Source: Triglochin maritima
Taxonomy: Eukaryota; Streptophyta; Magnoliopsida; Alismatales; Juncaginaceae
NCBI GenBank assembly: GCA_963682175.1
Contig: OY821788.1
Coordinates: 34,229,585 to 34,293,584, forward strand
Direction of reading: 5' to 3'
Length of the DNA: 64,000 nucleotides
The translations under genes were made by a program, and so were the position numbers. The notes beneath the pieces are model-generated. The model was given only the letters and a program-made list of their open reading frames with translations. It ran no database searches and was not told the DNA's origin. Of the stretch, positions 53,743 to 64,000 are shown piece after piece (the stretch's first letter is position 1; each line of letters opens with the position of its first letter).

Positions 53743-56262
53743 CTAACTAAGATCGACGGCAACCCTCTCGGGCTTACCTCTTTCCATTTGGTTTGCGAGG
53801 AGTTCGACGCCTAGTTGTCCCTTGTCGCCCGACCCGAAGGCGAAGAGTTTGCCGGAATCTGTGAGCGCAAACGTGTGGGCATTCCAGTATATCGAGTTAG
53901 TGAGGCTGATCTGCATGACTCGCTCTTTTGCTTCTTTAAGAGATGTTACCACCTCAGGGATGAGCACATTGGTGTGCCCGTTAGCCTATTTGTGTATTTG
54001 AAGCGAAAGTATTGTAAGAAGATAATATAACACTAGCAATGTCATATGTGAACGTGATCGTTCAATGTTATTGCAACTAGATTTACTGGAATGGACTAAG
54101 AACTACAGCACTTGATTGAACTGATCTTTATAGCTTTTTATATATTAGTTCAAAATGGTCTTACTGAACGTAATCCGATCATTTATAAACATGGATCTCC
54201 TGTATTAGGTTCTCAATGAGCGCACACTGTTAAATTCATTAGTTCGTGCTGTATAACAGGTTCTGGTTCGAGGGATATGAAAGATCCCAAACCACAATGC
54301 CCTCTTTCAGGCAAAGGGCTGCCTTGGTGTTTGGCTTAAGGGGACTTGATTGAACAATTGAGACAAGTGACTTCTTAAAAGTCCAATCTTAGTTGGACTT
54401 GTGATTTGGCCGAGTCTTAACTTGGAGAATCAAACTAAAGTGTTACATGAACGAACGTGTAATATTGAGCATCATGCATGATATGACCTAGAGAACTCCA
54501 TATAAAAGTAAAGCATTGTTTACTAAAAATCAAACTTAATGCTCATATTTGATTTAAGGAAATGGACAAACCTGGTCATCAGCTGCAACTTCGACTGAAT
54601 GCCCGAGACTCGAAGATTCACCGCACCCGAATGAATACACATCACCATTTTCGGCTACAACAAATGTAGTATAATCCCCAGTAGCAACATGCACCGCCTT
54701 GATCTTGCTCAGGCCTTCTACAACCTTCGGTAGAGGCTCGCAATCCTCATTTCCATGTCCTAAGCAACCATATCGACCCCATCCCCATGTGCATACACGC
54801 CCATCCTTCCCTACAACAGCAGCATGCCATGCGCCTGCCGCCACAACCATTGGCTGTAGTTTGAGTGTCTGAAACTGTTCAATCAATCGTGGGTACTTCT
54901 CATCTGTTCTCGTGCCATGACCAAGCTTACCTCCCAAACCACAACCAACAGAATAAACAGACCTGCAAGGTTTGGACATGTTCGGTCTCTTAGACAAAAC
55001 AAACTACACACAAAAGGTATAACAGAATATGACCAGCAAAGACATTATAAATCTAAGTAGTCAAGATCTATAATTCACTTGGAGTGCGACGGAAAATTTA
55101 GGATATCCAAACAATTTGTGATTTTGGAGAACTCACATGCTACCAGGTTGGCAAGCCAATGCTAGAAGGTAGCAATAACCCGCGGCAATTTGCACCACAG
55201 GAATGTTCTCAAGAGCGCCCGACAACAGATGGGGCTCCTGATTGTTAAGATCAGTCTGATGACCCAATCTTGCATCGCTGCCCCAGGAAAACGTATACAC
55301 CCTGCCTTCTCTAGAGAGAACTGCAGTGAAGAAATTCCCAATTGCAGCTTGTACCACGAATATGTTCTTTAACGACTCGACCGGTTGTGGAGTCATGACG
55401 AGTTTGTTTCCAGCCGCTGCATACTCCCCTTCTCCAAAAGCTTCCTTTCCGCAAGAGAACACCCGTCCGGTATCACTTATAAGCATGGTCCTTCCGGCTC
55501 CCGCAGCAGCTTGCATTATATGGATACCTTGCAGCGATCTATTAAGAAAAATTCCATGATATCAATGGAATAATTGCATTGGTGGTAAAGATTTAACTTT
55601 TTTTCTCAAAGCACCTAATGGGGTTTGGTCGCCATTCGTCGTCCAGGTTGCCTTGCCCGAGCTGACCTGAGCTGTTGGATCCAAAAGAATAGACTACCCC
55701 GCTTGAGCTCACGGCAATGCTGTGGCCGGGACCAGCAATTGCTTGAGACTTCTCCCGTCGCAAACATGCCTCCCCTGCCAGCAAGAATCTAAGAACTAAC
55801 TTCCACGAACCCCCGCAGCGTTCCTTAAGAATGTTCCTTTCTTCTAATGACATGGGCTTAAAGATGGCTCTCTTCCGGCACATGTCCAATGCTGAGAGCT
55901 CGGATATGGACAGTTCATTGTCTGGGGCGAAATTGGCAGGACGGCGGAAGAATGAGCATGTTGCCTGCATCAATTACAGCGACAAATCAGCGGCAATATC
56001 AATTCTAATAAGGTAAAAATACACATTAGGTTCTTGCCTCGAGGTTTGCGAGATCCTGGGGATCCAAATTACAGTCGGTGAGTACATGGAGAACAATGGA
56101 TGGCTTCGCCGCCAATGGGAATTCCCCAGGAGTGGACTCGCCAAAGCAATGGCGCGTCTTCCGTTGGAAGGTTTGCTGTAATGGGGGTGCAAGCGACAGG
56201 GTCTGGTCCACTATATTGTGGTATTGCACGGAAGGTGTAGCTCCGCTCGTAGTGGCGTCCAT
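53743..56262 (-). CDS. RCC1-repeat family protein
   Basis: Five minus-strand exons: 56262-56038, 55964-55615, 55538-55137, 54962-54572 and 53985-53743. All junction phases agree and the product is 536 residues. The N-terminus (to about residue 160) has a conserved helical block (CSFFRRPANFAP, LDMCRKRAIFKPMS, WKLVLRFLLAGEACLRREKS). RCC1 repeats of a probable seven-bladed propeller follow (VVYSFGSNSSGQLGQG, RVFSCGKEAFGEGEY, RVYTFSWGSDARLGHQ, SVYSVGCGLGGKLGHG, RVCTWGWGRYGCLGHG, DVYSFGCGESSSLGHS, KLFAFGSGDKGQLGVE). It resembles an uncharacterised plant RCC1 group, not RCC1 or UVR8 themselves. ATG 56262 (MDATTSG) was chosen over an upstream non-ATG extension. The first intron has a GC donor (GAG|GCAAGA). 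No damage seen. The propeller usually binds proteins or chromatin; the partner is unknown. Confidence 0.88.
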
Positions 56263-57635
56263 TGGCACTGCTATAAATTGCAGTGCCAAAGGCTCTGAGA
56301 AGGTTTAATTCAACAAGTTTCAGGCATAAGTTGACAACTGCGCGTACAAATTGATTATGAAAAAGAAGAAACTCACAACTATGTTTAGTTGTTCCACAAT
56401 GTGGAGTTCAACTTTGATTAATTTGGCTTCTTTCAACCTGTACAAGAACCCAATCTCCATCTTACTAATGAATTCAAATTATGAAATTAAATAATGCTCA
56501 TTTGAGACGGAGTTCAGGATGGCATGTTACAACAAACTCAATGAGCCATGATTTAAAACATAATTAGGCTTATGCGAAGGAAGATATAGATTTTTCTTAT
56601 CCAGATTCAGAATTTTTCACATCATTATACTTTGCATAGATACTCCATAACAAGAAATCATAATTTCCAGCTTGAAAAGTGAAAGTTTGGATTCAGATCA
56701 GACATCAGTTAGACTCCACACCAACACAAACAGATTCACAGATTGATTTGAGTCCAACTGTTGCCTGATACAATCAATTGTGTTATACCAAATCCAGATT
56801 CAGGACACAAATTTCAGATTGTCAGAATGGCAAACAACAAAACCGGAACGACAACGTATTGTCGGATTACCAAAAGAACAACAGATCTTCATTCCTGAAA
56901 CAACAATCTCGAATTACCAAAAAAACAACAGATCTCAATTCCCAACACCAAAAAAAGCATCCACTAAACACTGAAACACGAACAGAGGCCACCGAACCGG
57001 CAAATCCACCTCCAAATCGACGAAACCGAATCTAACCCATTTAAAAAGTTTAAGATTTTTACCCCAAAACCAAACAAGCCAACCAAAAATCTCCAAAACC
57101 AGACCCTCCCTCCCAATCCACAACCAGACCAACCCCTCCAAAACACCAAACCAATCCAACCCAAATCCCAAAACGTCTCCTTTATCACAAGTCACACAAA
57201 ACCCATCCAAATTACGCACAAAACAAGGAGGAATCGCGTCTGTCCTTTCCGATTCCAAAAACGAGTCCAAAAGGTCAAGAAACCCCAACCAACCCGAATC
57301 ACTCAAACCACGCCACCTTTTCCGAATCCGAAGACGACCCAATTGGAAAAATCGATTTTTTAGAGGAAACCCCCTTGTCCGAGGTCCGATCTCGTCTCTC
57401 TCTCTCTCCCCGATGAGGTGTCAGAGTCGGAAGGAAGGACTGAAGGAGGAGAGGAAAAGAACAGAGGAAGAGAAAAGGAGGGGATTATTCCGGTACTATT
57501 TATATGAAAATCATTTGGTCACCGGTGGGATTGGTTGGATTAGTTTACCACAGGGTGTGGTTAAATGAGGACATGGTGTGGTTCCATTTATCGGTGATGA
57601 GTGAATAGTGATGATAAGTTATCAATTCCGAAACT
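56263..57635 (-). other. Probable promoter and 5' UTR with leader intron of the RCC1 gene
   Basis: The minus strand shows a GA-rich start region (GAGAGAGAGAGACGAG at about 57396-57412). A G- and T-rich stretch at about 57340-56950, like a 5' UTR intron, comes next. No coding ORF here is convincing. Confidence 0.45.
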
Positions 57636-57778
57636 GAACTACTAAACGTAGTCCGAAAAATACTTAAATCGTCTGTGTGAATGATTGTTTTGTTTTTCTC
57701 TCATTTCTACTTATATATCTCTTCATTTCACTCTCCTACAATCACTCTCTTCATTTTCTTCTCATAATTATCAAAACA

Positions 57779-60700
57779 ATGTCTCGGATGCCACGAAATG
57801 AGTCATCGGACATCCCGATGTACTCGAATATGGTAAAATATTCCATCTATTTCAAGTTTAAAAAAACATTTTTTGGGGGGAGGCGTCTCCGGAAGATGCC
57901 CCTTAAATATATTTTTTAATTTTTTTATTAGTTATAAGTAATAATTAGTAAAAATAATTAGTATTAATTGGTAATTAGTTAAAAATAATTAATAATTTTG
58001 TTAATTTAGATGCTTAAATCCATTTAACAAAACAATATTTCTAAAATTTAATCAATAGTCGTCGGGTTACCGTGGAGGAAGAGGAAAATTCATACATTTA
58101 CGCGTTGTACATGCTTACGAAGAGGTTCAACACTTCGTCATCCATGTAGATGTGGTATATCTGTTTCGGTTAGGAGAGAGATATAGTTTACGTCGTCGTC
58201 AAACACGTGATGATTCATTCGATGATGATGAGGTTTCGGATGAGGTAAAGAGTGATGATGAGGGTCGGTATGAGTTGGAGCGGCAGGAGGAGGAGAGGTA
58301 GGGGAGTATGGTAGAGGACGTGGGCGAGAGGAACAATACGGTAGAGGACGGGGCAACATGGTAGTTCTTCTTCTGCTGAGTGAGTAATTCGGAAGGGTAG
58401 AAGTGATAGGTTTGTGACCGGTGATTTGAGTTCGTGCACTGTAGATGCCCGAGCTCAGAAGAAGAGGTGGGGTGAGGACGATTCTTGGATCGTGACTGTT
58501 GTGATGCCCGATGGTCCTTTAGATGACAGCGTCATTCCTAGTTTCAGGGGTCACATCGCCAGACACATTTGGGAGGGCAAGGATCGGAAGGTTTTGAAGT
58601 GTCATAATTGGCACAGAGTCTGTACTACATTGTAGAGTTGACATTCAGTTTTGAGTGATGATATCACGGGGGCCATTACTGATAACGGATTGGGTCACTT
58701 GCCTTACACCATGTTCCCTTGCTTTGACATGTCGTTGATATCTACGTTTGTAGAACGGTGGCAACCTGAGACCAACTCTTTCCACCTTCCTTTCGGAGAG
58801 ATGACGTGTTCCAGATCCTTCGCATTCATGTTGAGGGTCGTGTGGTCGGTGCTCAGGGATCGACGACTGAGATGAAGAGTTATATAGCCGAGGTACTCGG
58901 GGTGACCGTTGCTGGTCTTGGGAGGGATAACCCTTTTTGGAGTGGCGGTGGTGTTAGCATCGACGTTGTTGACGACTTTGGCAGACCTCCGCGGGTCGAG
59001 GATACGCAGTTGACTGCCTACCTGTTCTTACTGCTCGGATGCGTCTTGTTTGTCGACAAAAGCGGTTGCAGGATCAGACCACTCGACATATTGGAGGCTA
59101 GGGACCCAGATACCATTGGTCAGTACTCATGGGGTCGACGACGTTGGCATACCTATATCGCCAGTTGGGGATAGCTAGCAGTGCTGATTGTTCTGGTATT
59201 GCAAGTTGTCTTGCGCTGCTACATGCTTGGATATATGAGTATTTTCCTCCTTTTCGTCTGCATCGGGAGCGGAAAATCATTGAGTCAGGTTATCCTCATT
59301 CGCGTATGTGGGCTGTCCGGAGCGAGGATAAGAGCGAGGGGCGACTTCATTCCATTCGTAGACGGATAGATGAGATGACTGCATCACATGTATAAAACTC
59401 TATATCATTCACTTTTATTTAATTTATTATTATTATTATTAATCTGTCAACGTTTATGTGGAGTGGTTGTCATATGGTCCTGAGCTTGCTGCGGCTGTGC
59501 CGATGACTTTATTGATGGATGATTGATTCGTTTTATATTAAACCGCAAGTGCACGGCCGCGTTGAAGCGGTGACAAATACGGGTTGATCCACAGGGAGGT
59601 GTGTCGACTTTTGGTTTGTGCGAAGGCGAGTGGGAAAGAAAGGAGAGAAATGTTGGTTACACTAAACTACACTACAATGCAAAAAGGGAATGGAAGATAA
59701 GCAATAAAACTAAACCCCATATAGGGAGTCGAGAAAAAATGTGAATATAAAGATGTGTGTGTGTGTTCAATTAAGGTCCTCACAACATGTAGTGCATGGA
59801 ATCATAAAACTACATCCAACTTTCCATCCACATGAATTAAGATAAGACTACATCATTAAAACATACAAGACAATAATTAGAATGAAGCTAAATGAACTCA
59901 TGTATAAAGACTAGACCCTACTATGTCTCCACATGAATTAAGATAACCCAATATCATTAAAACATACAAGACATTAACTAAGGTAAAGGCAACAAGAGTA
60001 CATACACTACAAATTGTGTTTCCAATATTAATTTCATCTATATCATAACCTTATCATTCCCCATAAAATAGGTCCACTAATCAAAGCATAAGCTAAGCTT
60101 CATTCAAGAGCATTAGCATATCAAAGATAAGAGTGAAAACTCATTAGATGGTTATGGAAATCATATAAAGCTCAAGGGATTAAGATAACACACACTTAAT
60201 ACACTACATGATCATATCACATATTTCTCCACCCCCCAAATGGGGATGGAACTACTCACTACTCACTACTCATTACACTAACTATATTAACAAAATGAAG
60301 CATAATACTGAAATGAAACTACACTAAGCAAGCAAGAAATACTAAATAAACTTAAAAGGAAAGGAAAGACTAAACAAGCATGCACAAATTAAAAGACAAG
60401 ATTAAAAGAAACTAGAACAATTATTTTATTAATAATGACTCACATTGAAGGTAGCATTCTTCTCCACCTTGAGTTTTTGCTTCAAGGCTCACTCCTTAGT
60501 AGAGAGAATGCCACCAAGCAATGAGTGGTTTACAATAGAAGGTGAAGAGTTCTATTTATAGCCAAAGAAAAAGACAATCCGGGACAATCCCCCGATGTGG
60601 GACTAAACAAATACCAGAAATAGACTCAATACACACTAATACGCCACCCACCAAAATCTTAGCGGATTTGGGCCAAAACAGGCCGCCAATTAGCGGTCTT

Positions 60701-61687
60701 GGACCGCCAATTGGCGGTCTATATGGTCCGGATCACGCTGGATTTTATTTGAGGCTTTTCTGGATGTCTTTGTTGGCATTTGATGCATCTACTTCACTTG
60801 TTGGAGCTCCGACCCGAATAGAATTGCCAAAATACTCCCCATGATGATGTGGAGTTTTCTGTTTTGCTCTTTGTTCCTTCGGTCTTACGTTCAGGTCCTT
60901 CTCCGTTGCATCTTAGTCCCCATGTCTCACAATTAAGTCATTTTCTCTGCTTTTGGGTCCTTTCATGCTTCATCTCTTCAAACCTATTTATTTCTGAAAT
61001 TCAGACATAAAACTCGTCACGTAGCATTGCTTAGGTGTAAGATAATGGATATAAGATACAAATATAAGCATGAAATGATGTCAATCAATGGACGTTATTC
61101 GTTATCGGGATATCATGGAACCTTATTTGTTTGATCGCGTCTTGCGTCAGTTAGGATACGTTCAGGTGATCCCGGTTGACATCCCGACGCCAGAGCATGG
61201 AGTGTGGTCTGCGATTGCGGTAACGTACGACGTCAGGTACAATGCTTCGATGGCGGAATCGATTTAGAGGACATTTTCGAGAGGAGGCTGACTTCACCTT
61301 GGCGATCTCACACGTAGCCACGACCCCTCAATTTGTCATGCAGATTATTTGGATTGGTTCAGTAGGTACTCACATCCATCTCTCGTGTGTAGTACTGCCC
61401 TGAGACCAGAGAGATCACTGGATAAGACGTGTGGCGATGCGGTAAGTTTGTTTAAATTATTTTTTATTTGTAATGTATATTTTATTTTTATTGTTAATGT
61501 ATACTAATTTTGATGTTATATACAGTGGATGAGTAGGGTGATACGGCTTACGCATCCATTCTTGGATTATAGGGAGCAGATGTCGAACGAGGAGACGAGA
61601 TCTACATGTGTAGATTGGGATGACTTCATACAGGCGTGGAACAATCAGTTAGGCATTTCCGACCATGATTCGGAGAATGAGTTGTAG
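57779..61687 (+). pseudogene. Second plant mobile domain (MAIN-like) gene, decayed and interrupted
   Basis: Exon 1 at 57779-57832 (MSRMPRNESSD), exon 2 from about 58059. Matches the PMD gene at 50122-52687 phrase by phrase (SVIPSFRGHIARHIWEGKDRKVLKC, LISTFVERWQPETNSFHLPFGEM, YLFLLLGCVLFVDKSGCRIRP, LAYLYRQLGIASSADCSG). It then continues after the solo LTR insertion (59520-61087) with VIRYRDIMEPYLFDRVLRQLGY and the last exon from 61531 ending GISDHDSENEL. Damage: stops near 58635-58645, frameshifts near 58803 and 59130, and stops near 61267 and 61288. Not functional. Confidence 0.8.
59520..61087. mobile_element. Solo LTR-like insertion (1568 bp) in the second PMD gene
   Basis: Starts TGATTGATTC, ends TGTCAATCA and is flanked by ATGGA on both sides (59515-59519 and 61088-61092), splitting the PMD codon run TLLMD|VIRYRD. 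Near its left end is AAACCGCAAGTGCACGG, a phrase common in plant repeat families. No coding sequence. The TG...CA ends, 5-bp duplication and size fit a solo LTR; family not assigned. Confidence 0.72.
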
Positions 61688-61918
61688 TCGTCTTGTACAT
61701 TATTTACTTTATTATCTGTTGAACTCTTATTATTTGTATTTGTATTTTTGCTTATTTGTTGTACACTTATTATTTATTTCTAACGAACATATCCCCCTAT
61801 TTGCTATATGTGATGCATTTTAAATTTGAAATTTGATAAAAAAACAACACGATAAAAAAGCAACACGAACATATTACACATTAAAAGCACAGTAATTTAA
61901 CCAATACATTACAAATTA

Positions 61919-62002
61919 CAATCAAAATCTACTACGTAACTGGTCCCAATATGCTCTCCTACTTTCGTACTCCTCCTCTCATCCAAGAACACTCTCGTGT
62001 CG
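61919..62002 (-). pseudogene. OTU-domain remnant of the second MULE
   Basis: Minus-strand reading RVFLDERRSTKVGEHIGTSY parallels MRVLLDGSWSIKIG-QIGNNY of the OTU fragment at 49750-49820. Only the end of the domain is present before the LTR boundary at 62013. Confidence 0.55.
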
Positions 62003-62012
62003 CATTTGAAAC

Positions 62013-64000
62013 TGAAGGAAATGTGTTCTAAAAGTTTTACTTTTAAATGTCAATTATTATGAATTGAATGAGAAATCATTTTGTTCCTTGTTTATGTTAT
62101 TCGTCTTTTAGAAGTGTTAAGGAAGAGACTCTTGGTCCTTAACCGTAGAGCTCTAAAAGATATTGGTTTACATAAAACAAAAGATATTCGCAATCATGGT
62201 AATTAACATGGGACATTAATTACCGAGTTAAGATTGTCGTGTTGGTCATAGATCATTGTAGCTCTACAAGTGAGGGACAACACGGGTACACAAAAGAGGG
62301 AAATATTACTTTTGTATACTGAATAGACCTAATAAGTAAAACATTGTAGAATTGTGTTTTCTGTGTCATTAATGTTTTACTGTGTCTTTGGTCCTTTGAT
62401 ATGAGACTTATATCCGATCACTTAAGAATTGCTTAATTAGACTGGTGTCTTGAGCTATCGATGAGAGTAGTGTAAAGGCATTGGTTGGTTAAGTATGACT
62501 TTTGTTGGAGAAGATAGTTAGTCAAAAGATTATCATTGCCCCTCTTAATTGAGTGATGATATTAGTGGGCCCCTTGATAAAGCAAAGTTATAATGTGCAC
62601 AATGTGATTTGAGTTAAGTCACATATTTATAACTAGCTTAAAGAGATCAAGAAATGAATACTAATACAAAGATGACACAATACTACTTTGTGTGTGTTCT
62701 TAATATCATGAGGCAAGGGACGGACACAAGTGGCGCACTCCATCACTAAATGGACCGGATTTTGGTTCAAGTGGAACTAAGACATCTAACTAATTGGGAG
62801 CTATAATGTGTAGCTAGATACCGCTTATAGCTTGTGATATTAAGCTCTTAATATCACTGCCAACTTAGTTTAGATCATCCCATAGGTCACACCACAAAAA
62901 CCAGGAAACAAGAAGCTTGATTTTTGGTTCATATGATGTGTCGGGTTTCTTATAGAAAATATGACACATGTGATGAACAAGTAAAATCAATTATGTCGTG
63001 ATATATAACATAATTAGAATCATGATAAATTCATATGAGATGCATATATTATGGGGTGCAATAAATTATTGTTGCATAGGATAATATATTGCATAAGTTG
63101 TGAATTTGCTAAAACCCCCAAAAGTTCAAATTTTGTTGGAAATAAATCCAAAATTTGAAAAGGCAAAATTGGGTAAAAGTTCGGTAATCCATTATGGTTC
63201 GGTCGACCGAAGGATCTGTGGATCGGCCAACCGAACGTGGATTGGATAGTCATAGTTGATTGACCAAACTTGACCAAAGTACCTGGAATTCTGGATCGGT
63301 ATTCCGAACCAGAAACGGTCGACCGAACAATGCCCAGTTCCGATATTTTCGGTTAACCGAAAGGCATTCGGTTATAGACAAGAATTCGTCCGATCAGTTA
63401 AGGAGAATTTTTCTCCTTAAGAATCGGTCATCCGTCTAATACTCGGTAAAACAATCGTGACATATTTGGTTAACCAGGTGTGACTCGGTAAACCGAACCG
63501 CAATCGATTTTCTGCCTTTGATAATTAAGAGATTAATTTGATCAATGGTTGTATTAGCTCCAAACTTGGTCAAACGTTTTGTGGATGCATGTAATGCATT
63601 ATGGAATTAGTTTGTGAGAGAAAATGTCAAGAAAACATGACTTAAGAATAACCATGATTGAGATTAAGATTGGAGCCTATAAATAGGTCCTTATTCTCCC
63701 TAATTAAGACATAAGTTTTGCTAATTCTTTTATCTCCTAATTCACCACAAAAGGCCACGAAAATTCTCTTAAATTATAAGTCTTTGGAAGGAGAAATCTC
63801 AGAGACTAAGGAATGAGTTTGTAGCTAGATTCTAAGCTAGTTTGGAGATTGATTGACTAGCTCCTTTCTCTCCAACCTTGTTTAGGGTTTCGGTGAACAC
63901 TCGGAGGCATCCGGCGCAACGAGAAGCGACGATCGTCTTCCTCAACGTCTCTGGAACATCAAGAAGTTTTAGAGAACTTCTAGGTATGAATTTCGGAGTC
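62013..64000 (+). mobile_element. LTR of a further retrotransposon, right end outside the window
   Basis: Begins TGAAGGAAATGTGTTC exactly where the MULE remnant stops. It has CGGTCGACCG motifs and variants at about 63200-63490, a TATA box (TATAAATAGG) at about 63679, then a leader-like region up to the window end. Start style recalls long Angela-type Copia LTRs (inference). No ORF is supported. Confidence 0.6.

Larger units (their letters stand above)
57636..62012. mobile_element. Second MULE/PMD element, opposite orientation, right end cut by an LTR
   Basis: Begins GAACTACTAAACGTAGTCC ... ACTTAAATCG, matching the terminal repeat of the element at 46973-52832. The PMD gene runs rightward from this end, and an OTU-like remnant runs leftward at 61919-62002. 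This is the same layout as the first element, seen from the other side. The rest is absent where an LTR begins at 62013, either displaced beyond the window or lost. Confidence 0.7.

Noticed and set aside
56935..57342. 135-codon minus-strand ORF upstream of the RCC1 gene
   Set aside because: Trp/Gly/Leu-rich reading of a G/T-rich 5' UTR intron-like region; not joined in phase to the gene.
1..64000. tRNA, rRNA or organelle-derived DNA
   Set aside because: No cloverleaf-type or conserved rRNA sequence was recognised by eye; the only tRNA-like matches are the short primer-binding sites of retrotransposons.

Overview
The window is nuclear DNA from a flowering plant, most likely a eudicot. Genes are intron-rich and AT-rich, and plant-specific families are present: an E-subclass PPR protein, a plant pectate lyase, a STICHEL-like protein and plant mobile domain genes. 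Well over half of the sequence is transposable-element DNA. I could not identify the species.

Layout: 1-3256 is the right part of a decayed hAT transposon. 3430-5840 holds two minus-strand LTR-like fragments rich in the palindrome CGGTCGACCG. 6829-8832 is an intronless PPR gene (MEF9-like). 9279-10021 is a solo LTR. 10362-23642 is a minus-strand pectate lyase gene, with a duplicated last exon and an 8.6-kb tandem LTR-retrotransposon array (13191-21754) sitting in an intron. 25675-26437 holds two MITEs. 28016-39721 is a STICHEL-like gene whose last intron carries a rearranged Copia element (31481-39301). 41084-46715 is a 13-exon UFM1-protease (UFSP2-like) gene with a premature stop. 46973-52832 is a Mutator-like element with a decayed transposase/OTU gene and a convergent plant-mobile-domain (PMD) gene. 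53743-56262 is a minus-strand RCC1-repeat gene. 57636-62012 is a second, opposite-facing PMD/OTU element broken by a solo LTR. 62013-64000 is the start of another LTR.

The host genes look functionally unrelated (mitochondrial RNA editing, cell wall, trichome/cytoskeleton-type STICHEL, UFM1 processing, RCC1-type). What links the region is how transposons interact with them. Large insertions sit inside introns with the flanking splice sites still phased. Three host genes carry small lesions (frameshift or stop) that need checking.

The strongest candidate for something undescribed is the 10-bp palindrome CGGTCGACCG. I count roughly fifty exact copies by eye, where far fewer than one is expected by chance. 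They occur in clusters, commonly in pairs 19-22 bp apart, in several different LTR families just upstream of TATA boxes and also inside an unrelated hAT MITE. Other notable structures are the LTR-gag-LTR-gag-LTR array flanked by a single target-site duplication, the Copia element with an inverted middle segment joined at microhomologies, and the 33-bp hairpin repeat arrays near the ends of the MULE. No tRNA, rRNA or CRISPR was seen.
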